In this document: piece after piece, positions 30,101 through 37,880 of the stretch
Position numbering within the stretch: the stretch's first letter is position 1
Layout of the letters: every line of letters begins with the position of its first letter
Origin: CBDDLD01 sp965250025
GTDB lineage: Bacteria; Bacteroidota; Bacteroidia; Flavobacteriales; Flavobacteriaceae
Direction: 5' to 3'
Assembly: GCA_965250025.1 (NCBI GenBank)
Contig: OZ252283.1
Span: 1-64,000 of the forward strand
DNA length: 64,000 nt
Made by a program: the position numbers and the translations under genes
Notes under the pieces: model-generated
The model's input: only the letters and a program-made list of their open reading frames with translations
Databases searched by the model: none
What the model was told of the DNA's origin: nothing

Positions 30101-30176
30101 CAGTGGTTATAACAAGCTGCAATGACAAGTAACAAGCAATCAGCCTTGATATTTTACTATTTCTTATCGTTTTCAT
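24192..30176 (-). CDS. Giant SpvB/TcB-like RHS-associated surface protein
   Basis: The 1994-residue protein has an N-terminal signal peptide-like segment (residues about 10-35). At about 45-110 it has the SpvB-type opening: 'VNLSSGDFNYNIPIMDVGGYPLNLAY' followed by 'SWVGLGWNLNVGQI.R', the arrangement seen in TcaC/TcB and SpvB-like proteins that partner YD-repeat proteins. The middle is a long beta-rich series. The last 110 residues form an Ig/cadherin-like module ('INVLNND', 'GTLSVNDNGT', 'FVYTTSSTGLDSFTYEICD'). There is no type IX sorting tail. With the RHS and VWA proteins it could form a multi-part toxin or adhesin. It is co-transcribed with them. Confidence 0.7.
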   Translation of the reverse strand: MKTIRNSKISRLIACYLSLQLVITTVQPSGLFALTGGPSQPEFSSFIPIGTSDMVNLSSGDFNYNIPIMDVGGYPLNLAYASGVTMDQEASWVGLGWNLNVGQINRQLRGLPDDFNGDQVRYENNLRTNFTAGVNTGIEFPIYGFDTADALGASANLGIGMEYNNYSGITFNFNYGASFDISDQVSAGINISSSSDGSATVEPTVGITSKKNTTDGITHRAFSSNIGVPFNSLQGLKGINMSTSLNKVYKATEEIKGKEVEVSRLSSGAASGTLSFNDNLSYTPTNRLRFANVSLTLKFALGAEFFGAEAPQGSITGFGSVQALRNSDKVRDINAYGYSHTENASTLNSVLDFNRENDRAVSTNTTMLPLVNQTYDLYSINGQGIGGMFRPYRSQVGHVFDETISYGGVGGSASLELGPGLAIHFGGNAKVNPSYTRSGRWQGPTNSALGNFRYNDTKDFHYEPVYYKSIGELTADGDSDYTNSLISNPNPVKFQIGGGEYNRRLLSFFDVKNYEADNSITYTPEDASVIKRNERQIRTQSIQMIKYGQVKNGEDGQIRINTLPNVLNDDSGFLVPDDHQIGVKVLKPDGSTYVFGETAYNTRKIEASFATRNNGDCLTGLVQYNSEENTRNNRSGRDHYLNKVHTPAYAHTYLLSSVLSSDYEDLTNDGPTDDDLGAYTNFIYSQPKQYNWRVPFSRSVNNLATYNQGLITDTRDNKASYTYGEKELKYIERIETKTHIAIFELSDREDGIGALGENGGQGATRMQKLDRIYLYSKPEYEKLTASTPFFSVSYNDRAKAAIKIAHFEYNYALCGGIPNNSEQAVFVNGVNINENRGKLTLDKVYFTYRDSNMGKYTPYVFNYDGLNPNYNIKAYDVWGNYKPIEGSCNPANGEAATPEFPFVQQKERTLQDDYASAWTMTSIDLPSGGRLELEYESDDYGYVQDKKAMQMFKVVGAGDEQTGSIGSNTLYQGSDDYDYIYVQIPNDVSENDFKNNYLGDIGQSDRNPLYFRFMLNMTSSRYDYVTGYVTIDRDASKVFTLNGSKYASIRLKRLKREGGLINSGQMVNPIAKAGWYFGRTYLNRYIYNLPSPEFDEPGDLIALGQSFVGALGSVTTIFGGPNQALRNKNCAKRFNPNKSWIRLYHPTGNKFGGGIRVKKLQLHDNWDEMNENENPVYRNFYGQEYLYENEDKSTSGVATFEPNGSKENPLILPFYDKNDKLIAPKEFNYTEKPVGQSLYPSPTVTYGRVVVSNLKRERQVGVDQDNTPIIETLKKHATGRVISEFYTSKDFPTLTDYTDITPKVDITGILGSVLKVKTHNNLTYSQGFVVRTNDMNGKQKSQKVQAEGQTGNDYISRVDYVYSTNDDGTLNNNLDVINEDGSVTNQPIGVTYDMVNDFRSYENSAQVLGVDGNVAAILVFIGVLPVPTLLPVVQTHEKELKTATTTKVIHSIGILKEKIAYDLGSRVSTENLAWDANTGSVLLTKTVNEYSDNYYNLGYPSMWYYNDMGAASTNLGIKGYLSEDASTSSFNIMNPAFTNQIFTDDANTIFTLGDELLIKQKLDNDEELNDRAWVVGFLGNRIKLVDRNGAPFQLDDAIIANPSFTIYRSGYRNLQTANMASVTSQRSPIVSWTSTFPPAIGRRISARPDWRGYRIVNASAVEYSDAWNSQCEFRLPNPNDIEFDENGNITNYETISVNPYLYNIKGDWRAIKSYAYLTGRNNNSNGYNPRTEGFFNTFKPFYKLNLSQVPWYWEIDNPDPSQNNSNKWTFASEVTQYSPYGAEIENKDALDRFSAAQYGYRYTLPTAVGSNTQYRELAFDGFEDYEYLPLNGNSTEPINPHFGFQDEISTNANASISDKESHSGRRSIRLSPSSSATITHRLVDCDTIVTNSLPNAFNDSHSNCDVVQNVISNLVINVLNNDDFGGDGPGGPIAPVSNPNQGTLSVNDNGTPLDYTDDYFVYTTSSTGLDSFTYEICDSNGDCDSATVTIACGF

Positions 30177-30214
30177 TTAAGAATCTGTTAGGTAGTTATA
30201 GATTATATTGAATG

Positions 30215-32107
30215 TTACTCCTTATTGCCGAGTATCTTTTCAAGCTTTTTTAGACGCTTTTCTAAATTTTCATTTATCCTTCGTTGGTTGTCTATCTCTT
30301 TTTGCTGTTCTATAGTGTATAATGTTAATTCTTCTATTTTTTGTAATAGTTTTGAGTCCATTTCACCTAGCAAGACACCTTGTTTTTCAACTTCTTCAGC
30401 ACTTGGAATATTTGGAAGGTGACCATTTTTAGAGATGTAATTTTCAACATCTTTTAGTGTTAAAAGTTTATAGTCTTTTGAGAATACATAATCTGGCCAG
30501 TCTGCTATTAACTGTACTTTGACTTCCTGACTAATAATTTTACCAGCTACTGCAACGCTGTATTCTGTTGGGATGTTTGCAGAACTAACACCTACACCAA
30601 TTTTATTATTGGTGAGAATATTACCTTCTATCATGGCGCTGCCATCTTTTACGACAAACTTATGGCCATCATCAGCTAAGTAATTACCAAAAGTACCGAT
30701 GACAAATCTTGAATCGGCTTTTGGCATATGCATGAATGCATATGGTAAAGTATTGGCTGTCCCAACCTTGAAAACTTCAGAATTTTGAGTGTTTTTAAGT
30801 ACAACATATTCTTGATCACTTCTTGTCATTACACGAAATCTACTGTTATAATCGTTATCAAACATGGTAAATTCTAAAAACGGATCACTAGAGGATTGCC
30901 AGCTTACAAAATCAAAATTTCTTCTCCCCGGATTTGCAGGGATGCTGTTTCCAAATTGCGCTACAATTCCGTTTGAAGGTAGATCTACAATAAGTTTTTC
31001 TGATTTAATGGTTCCTTTAACCTCTAAATCTTCATTAGGGTCATCTGTACCGATACCTACTTTTCCTGAGTTTTTTATGGTCATTTTAACCGTAGGGTTT
31101 GCTGTGCCTGAATTCGTAGTCAGGAATTCAAGTCTTGAAGGTAGTTTTCCTACATCTACAGGGCCGTCTACAGCGGCTCTCATACCACCACCATTTATAA
31201 AATTTGTGCCATCGTGCCCGCCAAAACCAAACCAGCCTATGTTGTCCGTAGTTGTTAAAGCAGTAGGTGCAGCCAAAGTACCTTTACTATTAAGAATGTA
31301 ACTGCCAGGGTAACCAGAACCAGCAGTTCTTAAAATCATATCACTTTCGCTTCCATTTTCACTCCATATTTCGAACTTATTTGTTGAGAAATTAGTTAGT
31401 GTATTTAATGTCGAAGTCCCTATACCAACTTTGTTTGTTTCGTAGAAAATATCGTCATCATTATTAATTCCCCAACAGGCACAGTTTTCATAGGGTAATA
31501 ACTGAATCAATGTTGCTTTGGGTAATGTAGCACTATCATCTCCAAATGAGGAGTCACCACCTCTACCTCTAAGGTGTATGCTAACCAGATCATTAGTACC
31601 ATCACTAAAAAGTTCAATTTTAATAGCATCTGCAGTAATTGGTTGCTGATCGGTATTATCCCATACATATATGCCTGCATCAATCCAGCCACCTATACCT
31701 TCTTCAATAATAGACCATACTGAATTGTTAAGATAACTAATACGCCAGGCTGTATTAGGCTGTGGTTGGTTAGGGTAGACGCCTCCAAAGGTTATGTAGT
31801 TTATTTCTTTGGGTGTTGACCAATTTACCTGCCAATTTAAACCATTGCCTACAGTTACAATACCTAAATTTTGATCTAAGGCAACTCCATATTCATTAAA
31901 CTGAGTAACATTGGCATAGTTACCTGCCGAAGGGTCATACAAAATATCAATAGGCAATCCGCGTCCACCTGTAATATTACCGGTAACAGTGGCATCAGCT
32001 AAAAGCGCAAGATTAACCATGCTGTCTGGCTGTTGTTGAGCGCTAATTACAGAACTAAAAAGCACAAAAGTCAATAGACTGGCAAATAAAAATACCTTTC
32101 TCATCAT
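30215..32107 (-). CDS. Exported tail-fibre-like protein with discoidin-like N-terminus
   Basis: The 630-residue protein has a signal peptide (ending near VISAQ), then a discoidin/F5-8C-like domain (about 30-185) with 'NWQVNWSTPKEINYITFGG'. A beta-repeat region carries the 'KVGIGTDDPNEDLEVKG' motif common in trimeric fibre proteins. The C-terminus is the Bacteroidetes tail-fibre end ('YKLLTLKDVENYISKNGHLP', 'LLGEMDSKLLQKIEELTLY') closing with a charged coiled coil. It probably forms a trimeric surface fibre. It lies directly behind a lipoprotein gene (0 bases) and 38 bases before the SpvB-like gene. Confidence 0.75.
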   Translation of the reverse strand: MMRKVFLFASLLTFVLFSSVISAQQQPDSMVNLALLADATVTGNITGGRGLPIDILYDPSAGNYANVTQFNEYGVALDQNLGIVTVGNGLNWQVNWSTPKEINYITFGGVYPNQPQPNTAWRISYLNNSVWSIIEEGIGGWIDAGIYVWDNTDQQPITADAIKIELFSDGTNDLVSIHLRGRGGDSSFGDDSATLPKATLIQLLPYENCACWGINNDDDIFYETNKVGIGTSTLNTLTNFSTNKFEIWSENGSESDMILRTAGSGYPGSYILNSKGTLAAPTALTTTDNIGWFGFGGHDGTNFINGGGMRAAVDGPVDVGKLPSRLEFLTTNSGTANPTVKMTIKNSGKVGIGTDDPNEDLEVKGTIKSEKLIVDLPSNGIVAQFGNSIPANPGRRNFDFVSWQSSSDPFLEFTMFDNDYNSRFRVMTRSDQEYVVLKNTQNSEVFKVGTANTLPYAFMHMPKADSRFVIGTFGNYLADDGHKFVVKDGSAMIEGNILTNNKIGVGVSSANIPTEYSVAVAGKIISQEVKVQLIADWPDYVFSKDYKLLTLKDVENYISKNGHLPNIPSAEEVEKQGVLLGEMDSKLLQKIEELTLYTIEQQKEIDNQRRINENLEKRLKKLEKILGNKE

Positions 32108-32695
32108 TTAAAGTTTTAATGGTTGTTCAATAAAGTTGAATTCAATGATGCCATTGCCAAACAACGCATCGTTATATATTAATTTTATATTTTCTTCTTG
32201 ATTTATATTATTGAAGTACAGTAACAGGCGTTTAAAAGGTGTTATCTTATAATTTCTCTCAAAATGCACACCATCGCAAGGAATAGTATCATTACGCTCT
32301 GTAACTACTTTAAAATCTTTCTTTATTGAGAAGGACATATACTTCACTGAATTTTCATAAGATCTATTTGTGAAATCTTTAAGTAGTAAATCTTTACTTT
32401 CTATATGTTCGAATTCAATCTCAATAATACGTTCTTTAGAATGAGCTAAAAAAATAGAATCGTTTTCTTTTGAATTTTTTCTTCCGTTTTTTAGGATGTA
32501 ATATTGTATCGGAACTTCTGTAGCCGTATAACTAATATCGTCGATATGTTGACTGCTTTTTTTGGACTTCCATTCAACATTAGAAATGCTGTAATATTTA
32601 TAGTCATTATCTAATGAAATACCTTGTTTTTTACATGAAAATATGAACGCTGTTAGTGCGAAAATAAATAGAAGGTATAGGTGTTTTTTCGACAA
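32108..32695 (-). CDS. Lipoprotein of the secretion/RHS operon, function unknown
   Basis: This 195-residue protein begins with a lipoprotein signal (lipobox FSC at about residues 19-21: 'LTAFIFSCKK'). The mature part is beta-rich and not recognised. It stands between the filament genes and the fibre/RHS genes, just after the only sizeable gap (112 bases) in the long minus-strand operon. Possible roles are a pilotin-like factor for the secretin or a partner of the fibre protein. Neither is supported by a motif. Confidence 0.6.
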   Translation of the reverse strand: MSKKHLYLLFIFALTAFIFSCKKQGISLDNDYKYYSISNVEWKSKKSSQHIDDISYTATEVPIQYYILKNGRKNSKENDSIFLAHSKERIIEIEFEHIESKDLLLKDFTNRSYENSVKYMSFSIKKDFKVVTERNDTIPCDGVHFERNYKITPFKRLLLYFNNINQEENIKLIYNDALFGNGIIEFNFIEQPLKL

Positions 32696-32755
32696 AAACT
32701 TGAGTGACTTAATTAATAGCTAGTCATAAATTTATGTTAAAAAAATCAAATAAAT

Positions 32756-32780
32756 TTACGGTTTTTCCGTAATTTTTTTT
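32756..32780. terminator. Hairpin in the 112-base gap of the long operon
   Basis: TTACGG and CCGTAA pair around five T (32756-32772). On the plus strand the stem is followed by eight T; on the minus strand, the direction of the operon, a T-rich stretch follows only about 15 bases later. It may cause partial termination between the filament genes and the RHS cargo genes, letting the two parts be made in different amounts. No -7 box fitting TAnnTTTG was found in the gap. Confidence 0.35.
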
Positions 32781-32807
32781 ACGAAAAAACCTACTTTTAA
32801 GTGTTGC

Positions 32808-33308
32808 TTATTTTTTGAATTTTATCACTGTTTTCAGGACTTTACCAAAGGAAATAATTAAAGAGTCTCCATAAGCTTTAATGATTTTTAGATCATCATT
32901 TAAATCGTCACCTTCTCTTTTTTTAAATATTTTATCCTCAACTTTAACAACAACCAACTTGTTATTACTTTTTTTACTCTCTAGGAAGCCATAATATGTG
33001 ATATTGGGCCATACCAAATTTTCTTTTTTTGATTTTGGTTTATTTGATGTATTTGGCTTTACTTTTTTAGAGTTTTTAACGGATTGAATATTTCTACGAC
33101 TTGGCGTACCAAAAGGACTTCTTTTTGGGAAAAATAAGCTTATGGAATCTTTATCGTTACTAATATCTAAATTTGCATTTGTATAGTTTCCGATATCACC
33201 AAGCGGTTCATTTATAGCTTCTTTTTTACCAAAAGCTTTATAAAATATGGCCGCATATATGGTAATGCAAAATGCAATAAGTAATCCATTGATTGTTTTT
33301 TTTTGCAT
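32808..33308 (-). CDS. PilP/GspC-like inner-membrane protein
   Basis: The 166-residue protein has a single N-terminal membrane helix (about residues 7-25), a Lys/Ser/Pro-rich linker (about 60-95) and a compact C-terminal beta domain (about 98-165) with 'YYGFLESKKSNNKLVVVKVEDKIFKKREGD'. This is the layout of GspC/PilP homology-region domains that contact the secretin. It starts inside the stop of the preceding gene (one-base TAATG overlap), following the PilM/N-PilO-secretin genes. The assignment rests on topology, operon position and the HR-like segment. Confidence 0.65.
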   Translation of the reverse strand: MQKKTINGLLIAFCITIYAAIFYKAFGKKEAINEPLGDIGNYTNANLDISNDKDSISLFFPKRSPFGTPSRRNIQSVKNSKKVKPNTSNKPKSKKENLVWPNITYYGFLESKKSNNKLVVVKVEDKIFKKREGDDLNDDLKIIKAYGDSLIISFGKVLKTVIKFKK

Positions 33309-34258
33309 TATTCTACCGTAAGAATTCTTGTTATACTATTATCACTTTGGTTACCTGCTAAATCAAAGGCCTTAACTCTCCAGTAGTAATCACCAGCGGT
33401 AGAAAACGTATATTGGTATGTGTTATTTACAGTATCCTCAGACAATAATAGAGTGTTAAAATTAATATCTGATGCTATTTCAATGGTATTGGTAATTGAA
33501 GATTGAACGTTACCTGTATCTGTACCATTGCCCCAATTAAAAGTTACTACAAAGGAATTTGTAGAACTGTCGGCAGGCGTATTAAGTGTGGGGACATTAG
33601 GCACTATTCGATCTATATATATCGTACGTTCAGAAAAGGGGGTTTCTGAAGTATCATTAACCGCCTTTACTTTCCAAATGTATTGCGCGTCAACATCAAA
33701 CAAAGAAGACTCAACACTAGTACTGGTCGTAGTTATATCTGATTCCTGATATATAGTAGTTTCTCCATTATTTATTTTAACTATCTCAAGAGTATACGAA
33801 TTTGCAGTTGCAATAGAATTCCAGGTAAAGGTGATATCTGCATTGTTCGTGTATAAATTATCTGATGGTGTTAGAAGTATTACATTTTGAGTGGTTAAAT
33901 CTTCAGATGCTTCAACCGAGAAATTGATAGGGAATGTATATTCTGTTTCATACGCAAAGTTCTCTCCTTTAACCCGCCACTGATAGTTTCCTACATTTAG
34001 ATTATAATCTAGTTGGTTTACAGAAACCAAAGAGTCTATGATAATTATTTGATTTGCACCCAAAACCTGTACTCTATAATCATCAGCTCCATCAAGAGTT
34101 TGCCATAGAAATTGTACATTATTACCAACCACAACTGTACCTTCAACAGGTGAAAGTATTTGTATTGAATCATCAGTTATATCTTCCTCCAGAATGTCAT
34201 CACACGAGTAAAATATTGTAACGGTTAGCAGAGCTAATAGCTTAATTGTTTTTTTCAT
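33308..34258 (-). CDS. Fibronectin III-like lipoprotein of the secretion locus
   Basis: The 316-residue protein has a lipoprotein signal with lipobox FYSC (Cys19). Three Ig/fibronectin III-like units follow, each with a 'FxW' strand and an ending 'YxWRVKA' type strand: 'VQFLWQTLDGADDYRVQV', 'ITFTWNSIATANSYTLEI' and 'VTFNWGNGTD'. It overlaps the PilO-like gene by 17 bases and the GspC-like gene by 1. Placed among machinery genes, it may be an outer-membrane accessory of the secretin or a substrate receptor; its exact job is unknown. Confidence 0.7.
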   Translation of the reverse strand: MKKTIKLLALLTVTIFYSCDDILEEDITDDSIQILSPVEGTVVVGNNVQFLWQTLDGADDYRVQVLGANQIIIIDSLVSVNQLDYNLNVGNYQWRVKGENFAYETEYTFPINFSVEASEDLTTQNVILLTPSDNLYTNNADITFTWNSIATANSYTLEIVKINNGETTIYQESDITTTSTSVESSLFDVDAQYIWKVKAVNDTSETPFSERTIYIDRIVPNVPTLNTPADSSTNSFVVTFNWGNGTDTGNVQSSITNTIEIASDINFNTLLLSEDTVNNTYQYTFSTAGDYYWRVKAFDLAGNQSDNSITRILTVE

Positions 34259-34769
34259 AGTTCTGTAAAATTAACTTAAGAAAAAGTTTTTTTGAATTCG
34301 TTCTATAATTTTTTTCAGTATAAAACTCCGAACTCACCACTTTTGAGGCTGAAAAATCCTTTTCTATATTGTATAATAACTTTAGTAATGTATTATAATC
34401 GCCTTCTATTTGTAAGACATTTGTATAAATGGTAAAATCATCGTCATTGAAGATATGAGTATCTTCAATATCGTGTATGTTAATATCCAAGTTCACATTT
34501 GTTATAAAATCCAGAATTAATTGCTGCACCAATTCTGGTTCTTTTGTTTGCCCTCCAATAAGATCGTTTAATTGAGCTATCTCATTCTTAAGAAAAAAAA
34601 TCTGATTGGAAGAGTCATCTACTGTATTTAGCTTATTCGTGATGGTATTGAGTTGTTTTCTGGCTTCAAAAATATTTTTAAAGTTCTTTTTATAACTGGC
34701 CAATAGTAAAACAACAAAGCCAAGAAGGACAACGATAAACTTTTTCTTATATGGAATAGTTTTAAACAT
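34242..34769 (-). CDS. PilO/GspM-like inner-membrane protein
   Basis: The 175-residue protein has a short cytoplasmic N-terminus, one membrane helix (about residues 9-26), a coiled-coil segment (about 27-70) and a small alpha/beta domain ending with 'YTNVLQIEGDYNTLLKLLYNIEKDF', which resembles the PilO 'i.l.G.Y..l..fl..i' pattern. It forms, with the preceding PilM/N-like protein, the inner-membrane assembly platform. The start overlaps the upstream stop by one base. Confidence 0.7.
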   Translation of the reverse strand: MFKTIPYKKKFIVVLLGFVVLLLASYKKNFKNIFEARKQLNTITNKLNTVDDSSNQIFFLKNEIAQLNDLIGGQTKEPELVQQLILDFITNVNLDINIHDIEDTHIFNDDDFTIYTNVLQIEGDYNTLLKLLYNIEKDFSASKVVSSEFYTEKNYRTNSKKLFLKLILQNYEKNN

Positions 34770-35953
34770 TATAACTCAATACTAATTAAAAAATAATTTT
34801 CAGACCTTGAGTCTTCTCTGTATTTAACAATCTCAATTTGTTTTACCCAGTCTATTTGCTTTAATGATTTGACCCAATTATTAAAAGAGTTATCATTAGT
34901 TGTATAACCTCCAATTTCAATGGCAGATAAATTGAAGACTACTTTTTCATTAGGTTTTATGTTTTTAACGGGGTTTTTAACTTTAATAAAGTCTAATGAA
35001 ATTGTCATTGGTATCGATTTACCAATATCGCTAAAATATTTAACTGCATAATTATTATCGATGACCCCGCTGGTCATCAGAACTTTTTCTTTTAATACTC
35101 TTTCTTCTTTTAATTCATTTAACTGAATTAACGTTTGGTTTGATATTGAAATTAAAGATTCTTTTTCTGCCAATTCTTTAAGATTCTTTTGTAAAATAAA
35201 GTGACTTGCAAAAAGCGCTAATACAATGATTATTAGTACGACAGAACCATATAATTTGAAATATTTTTTAAACTTATATTGTTCTTTATTAAAATCCAGA
35301 TGTTCGACATCGGCTTTAATATTAGGATTTGGATATAAGTAGTCAATCAATGATGCCAAGAGAGCCGTTTCGTTCTCATTAATACTATCATCGCCTATTT
35401 TGTATGTAAAGTTTGTTTTAGTTGTCTTTTCATAAGACACTATATCCGAATCTTTAATTCTTAGTTCATAGTTACCACCTAACAAGGCTTCTTCATGTTT
35501 GAGTATCAGTAATAAGTTAGTTAAAACAAATGGTCCTAACGCTATATGTACAACATATTTGTCCAACTCGTTAATCTTAGCTAACACGGTTGTTATCGTT
35601 TCTTTTCTTGTTAAGGAAACATATACTTTGTCATCTTGATGATATTCATAAAAATAGAATTCATCAGGATTAGATTTAAAAATGAGATTGTTTCTATATC
35701 CAATTGTACTTTGAGTGTCTTTTGAGATTATAGAATCGCCTTCGAGATGAAGAATAATTGGGTAGTCTTTCTTGAAGTACTTAATTGTTGCGGTATTAAG
35801 TTCAGAAAAATCGGCCCTATTTAAAATACTCAACGTTTCATCCTTAAAAAGGATTTCTAGTAAATGATAGTGCTCTTGATCACCGTTAATGGTAATACCA
35901 AGAACATAAAATCTCTCTGCTTGATTGATTATATTTTTAATCTTTTCAATCAT
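34769..35953 (-). CDS. PilM-PilN/GspL-like platform protein
   Basis: In this 394-residue protein the first about 230 residues are cytoplasmic and degenerate relative to the actin-like PilM/GspL fold. A membrane helix follows (about 233-253), then a coiled coil and a PilN-like periplasmic domain with 'LDFIKVKNPV', 'IEIGGYTTNDNSFNNWVKSLKQ' and 'VEIVKY'-type strands. It thus looks like a GspL-type single chain combining PilM and PilN roles. It links the ATPase to the envelope part. It follows the secretin gene after 3 bases. Confidence 0.7.
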   Translation of the reverse strand: MIEKIKNIINQAERFYVLGITINGDQEHYHLLEILFKDETLSILNRADFSELNTATIKYFKKDYPIILHLEGDSIISKDTQSTIGYRNNLIFKSNPDEFYFYEYHQDDKVYVSLTRKETITTVLAKINELDKYVVHIALGPFVLTNLLLILKHEEALLGGNYELRIKDSDIVSYEKTTKTNFTYKIGDDSINENETALLASLIDYLYPNPNIKADVEHLDFNKEQYKFKKYFKLYGSVVLIIIVLALFASHFILQKNLKELAEKESLISISNQTLIQLNELKEERVLKEKVLMTSGVIDNNYAVKYFSDIGKSIPMTISLDFIKVKNPVKNIKPNEKVVFNLSAIEIGGYTTNDNSFNNWVKSLKQIDWVKQIEIVKYREDSRSENYFLISIEL

Positions 35954-35956
35954 GAA

Positions 35957-37876
35957 TTAATAGGCTACTGTTGGCTTAATAAAAATATGTAGCTTGGACT
36001 TTTCTTTCCTTTTTCTTCTTCCACTGGTAAACCAACTAAAAGGTGGAATTCTAGAGAAAAAAGGAACACCAGTTCCTGAATTTTCATTTTCCAGTTCCTC
36101 TAACCCACCTAATAGAATCATTTCATTGTTTTTAACGCTTATCAACGTTTCAAACTTTTGCGTGGCTTTTCCTGGTGGGGCATTTTCACCTACTCGAGCT
36201 AAAAAAGAGCTTCGCTCTACAACAATGTCTAAAGTCACATTTTCGTCCTTGGAAACAAAAGGTTTTATATTGATACTCAAATTTGCTTCGGTAGATTTCC
36301 AAACTCCTGTTTGTAATATATCATTAGTTACTCCTCTAGTTATCAGCTGGTTGTTTTGCTCAAAATAATAACTTGTTTCCCCAATAGTTGAATTGGCTTC
36401 ATGTCCATTCAAAGTTACCAGCTTAGGCGTGGATGATAACTTGATTAATGAATTGTTTTCTAAAAAACTTAGGTTTAAATAAAACTGCTCTGTAACTTTT
36501 CCTAAATTAATGATTCCAAGACCATTAAATGCATCAATAAGGTTATTAACAGACTTAGCATTTAGAGTTACATCTGTAGTCGGAAATAACACCCCTGAGG
36601 TTGTTCTTGGTTGATTATCTAATCCTGCTTGAATACCTGTTTGAATTTCATATGATTTTTGGTATTGGACAATTATTACTTCAATTTGAATAACAGGCAC
36701 TACGCGGTCAATTTCTCTTATATAGTCTTTAAACTCTTGGATATAGGCTTTAGACCCTGAAACAACAAATCCGTTCAATTCTAAGAATTCTTTAATCTCT
36801 AAATCTTGTGTTAATGCAGAAGGCAGGGAATTAATCACAGTTTCTATGGTTCGATTTTCGAGTTGAACAAGTTCTGTAGTTCTTAGACCCTTGGTGCTGT
36901 GCTCTCCAATAAGATAGACATCGTCCACTATTTTATAGGTGTAATTTTCACCGCTAAACAAATGGTTTAATAACTGATCGAAAGTGACGCCCTGAGCTAT
37001 TAATGTTGTATAAATATCTTTAGGCGTATCGTACATAAAAAAACTTATGTTTAATTTTTCAGCTGCTTCTATAATCATTTCAGAAGCATCTGCCTCAAAA
37101 GCCTTAATATCTAAAAACCCTTGATTACTGACAGTAATCTCATGGTAAGCCTCATCTGTAGCTTTCCTTCCATTAGAAGATTTACGGCGGTTATTTCCTT
37201 TCCTTGAAGTGGTGGTAAGTTGTTCTTTTGGAGCATTGTTCTTTTCTAAGAAATAGTTGTCACTTTCATCAACTTTTAAGGTTAAATCATTAGACTTAGC
37301 AACCATTTCCATAACTTGGTTAAATGGCCTGTTAAGGATGTATGCCGATACTTTCTGAGCTTTAATATCTGAGGACAGAACAATGTTTTTCCCTGAAACA
37401 TCAGTAATTGCCTGAGCCACTCTGGGCAACGAATCATTTTTTAACTTCACCGATAAGAATCCATTCTCATCATTATAACTGACATCTATTTTTTTTAACG
37501 GTTTGGGCTTTTCCTCAATAACAACTTCGGGTTTTTTATTAAAAACGATAATATTATTATTAACGCTGACTTGCAAATCATACTTATTGATTAAAAATCT
37601 AAAAACATCTTTCACGCTTACATCAAAAAAATTGCTTCTTACAATATCGGTTAGCTCGGGGTCAACACTAACATTTACCTGATGTTGTTCGGCAAGTGTA
37701 GACAGAAAGTCATACAATGTAAGTCCGGTTAGGTCAATACGAATACTTTCATTTAAACTTTCTTTAGTTTTTGATAACTCTTCAATTTTTGCGTTAAAGA
37801 TCTCAATGCTATTTTGTGTAAATCCTAACTGAAATATTCCTATAAATAAAATTGAGATGATAAATTTTCTAACCAT
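35957..37876 (-). CDS. gspD: Type II/IV secretin (GspD/PilQ family)
   Basis: The 639-residue protein starts with a signal peptide (MVRKFIISILFIGIFQLGFTQ) and has STN-like and repeated N-domains (about 50-340). The secretin domain at the end carries the family signature 'ILLGGLEE', about nine residues, then 'GVPFFSRIPPFSWF' (near residue 600). It forms the outer-membrane ring through which cargo or filament leaves. The start at 37876 is preferred because it begins the signal peptide; 37912 is possible. It lies 4 bases after gspE. Confidence 0.85.
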   Translation of the reverse strand: MVRKFIISILFIGIFQLGFTQNSIEIFNAKIEELSKTKESLNESIRIDLTGLTLYDFLSTLAEQHQVNVSVDPELTDIVRSNFFDVSVKDVFRFLINKYDLQVSVNNNIIVFNKKPEVVIEEKPKPLKKIDVSYNDENGFLSVKLKNDSLPRVAQAITDVSGKNIVLSSDIKAQKVSAYILNRPFNQVMEMVAKSNDLTLKVDESDNYFLEKNNAPKEQLTTTSRKGNNRRKSSNGRKATDEAYHEITVSNQGFLDIKAFEADASEMIIEAAEKLNISFFMYDTPKDIYTTLIAQGVTFDQLLNHLFSGENYTYKIVDDVYLIGEHSTKGLRTTELVQLENRTIETVINSLPSALTQDLEIKEFLELNGFVVSGSKAYIQEFKDYIREIDRVVPVIQIEVIIVQYQKSYEIQTGIQAGLDNQPRTTSGVLFPTTDVTLNAKSVNNLIDAFNGLGIINLGKVTEQFYLNLSFLENNSLIKLSSTPKLVTLNGHEANSTIGETSYYFEQNNQLITRGVTNDILQTGVWKSTEANLSINIKPFVSKDENVTLDIVVERSSFLARVGENAPPGKATQKFETLISVKNNEMILLGGLEELENENSGTGVPFFSRIPPFSWFTSGRRKRKEKSKLHIFIKPTVAY

Positions 37877-37880
37877 GGAT

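Noticed and set aside
24192..30176. Type IX secretion cargo
   Set aside because: The C-terminus is an Ig/cadherin-like module without the PNP...K-type sorting domain seen in the 42043 gene; the same is true for the RHS protein.
30864..31301. Plus-strand open frame within the tail-fibre gene
   Set aside because: A shadow of the real gene; no signal, motif or spacing supports it. The same holds for the other frames inside the giant genes and at 58558-58971.
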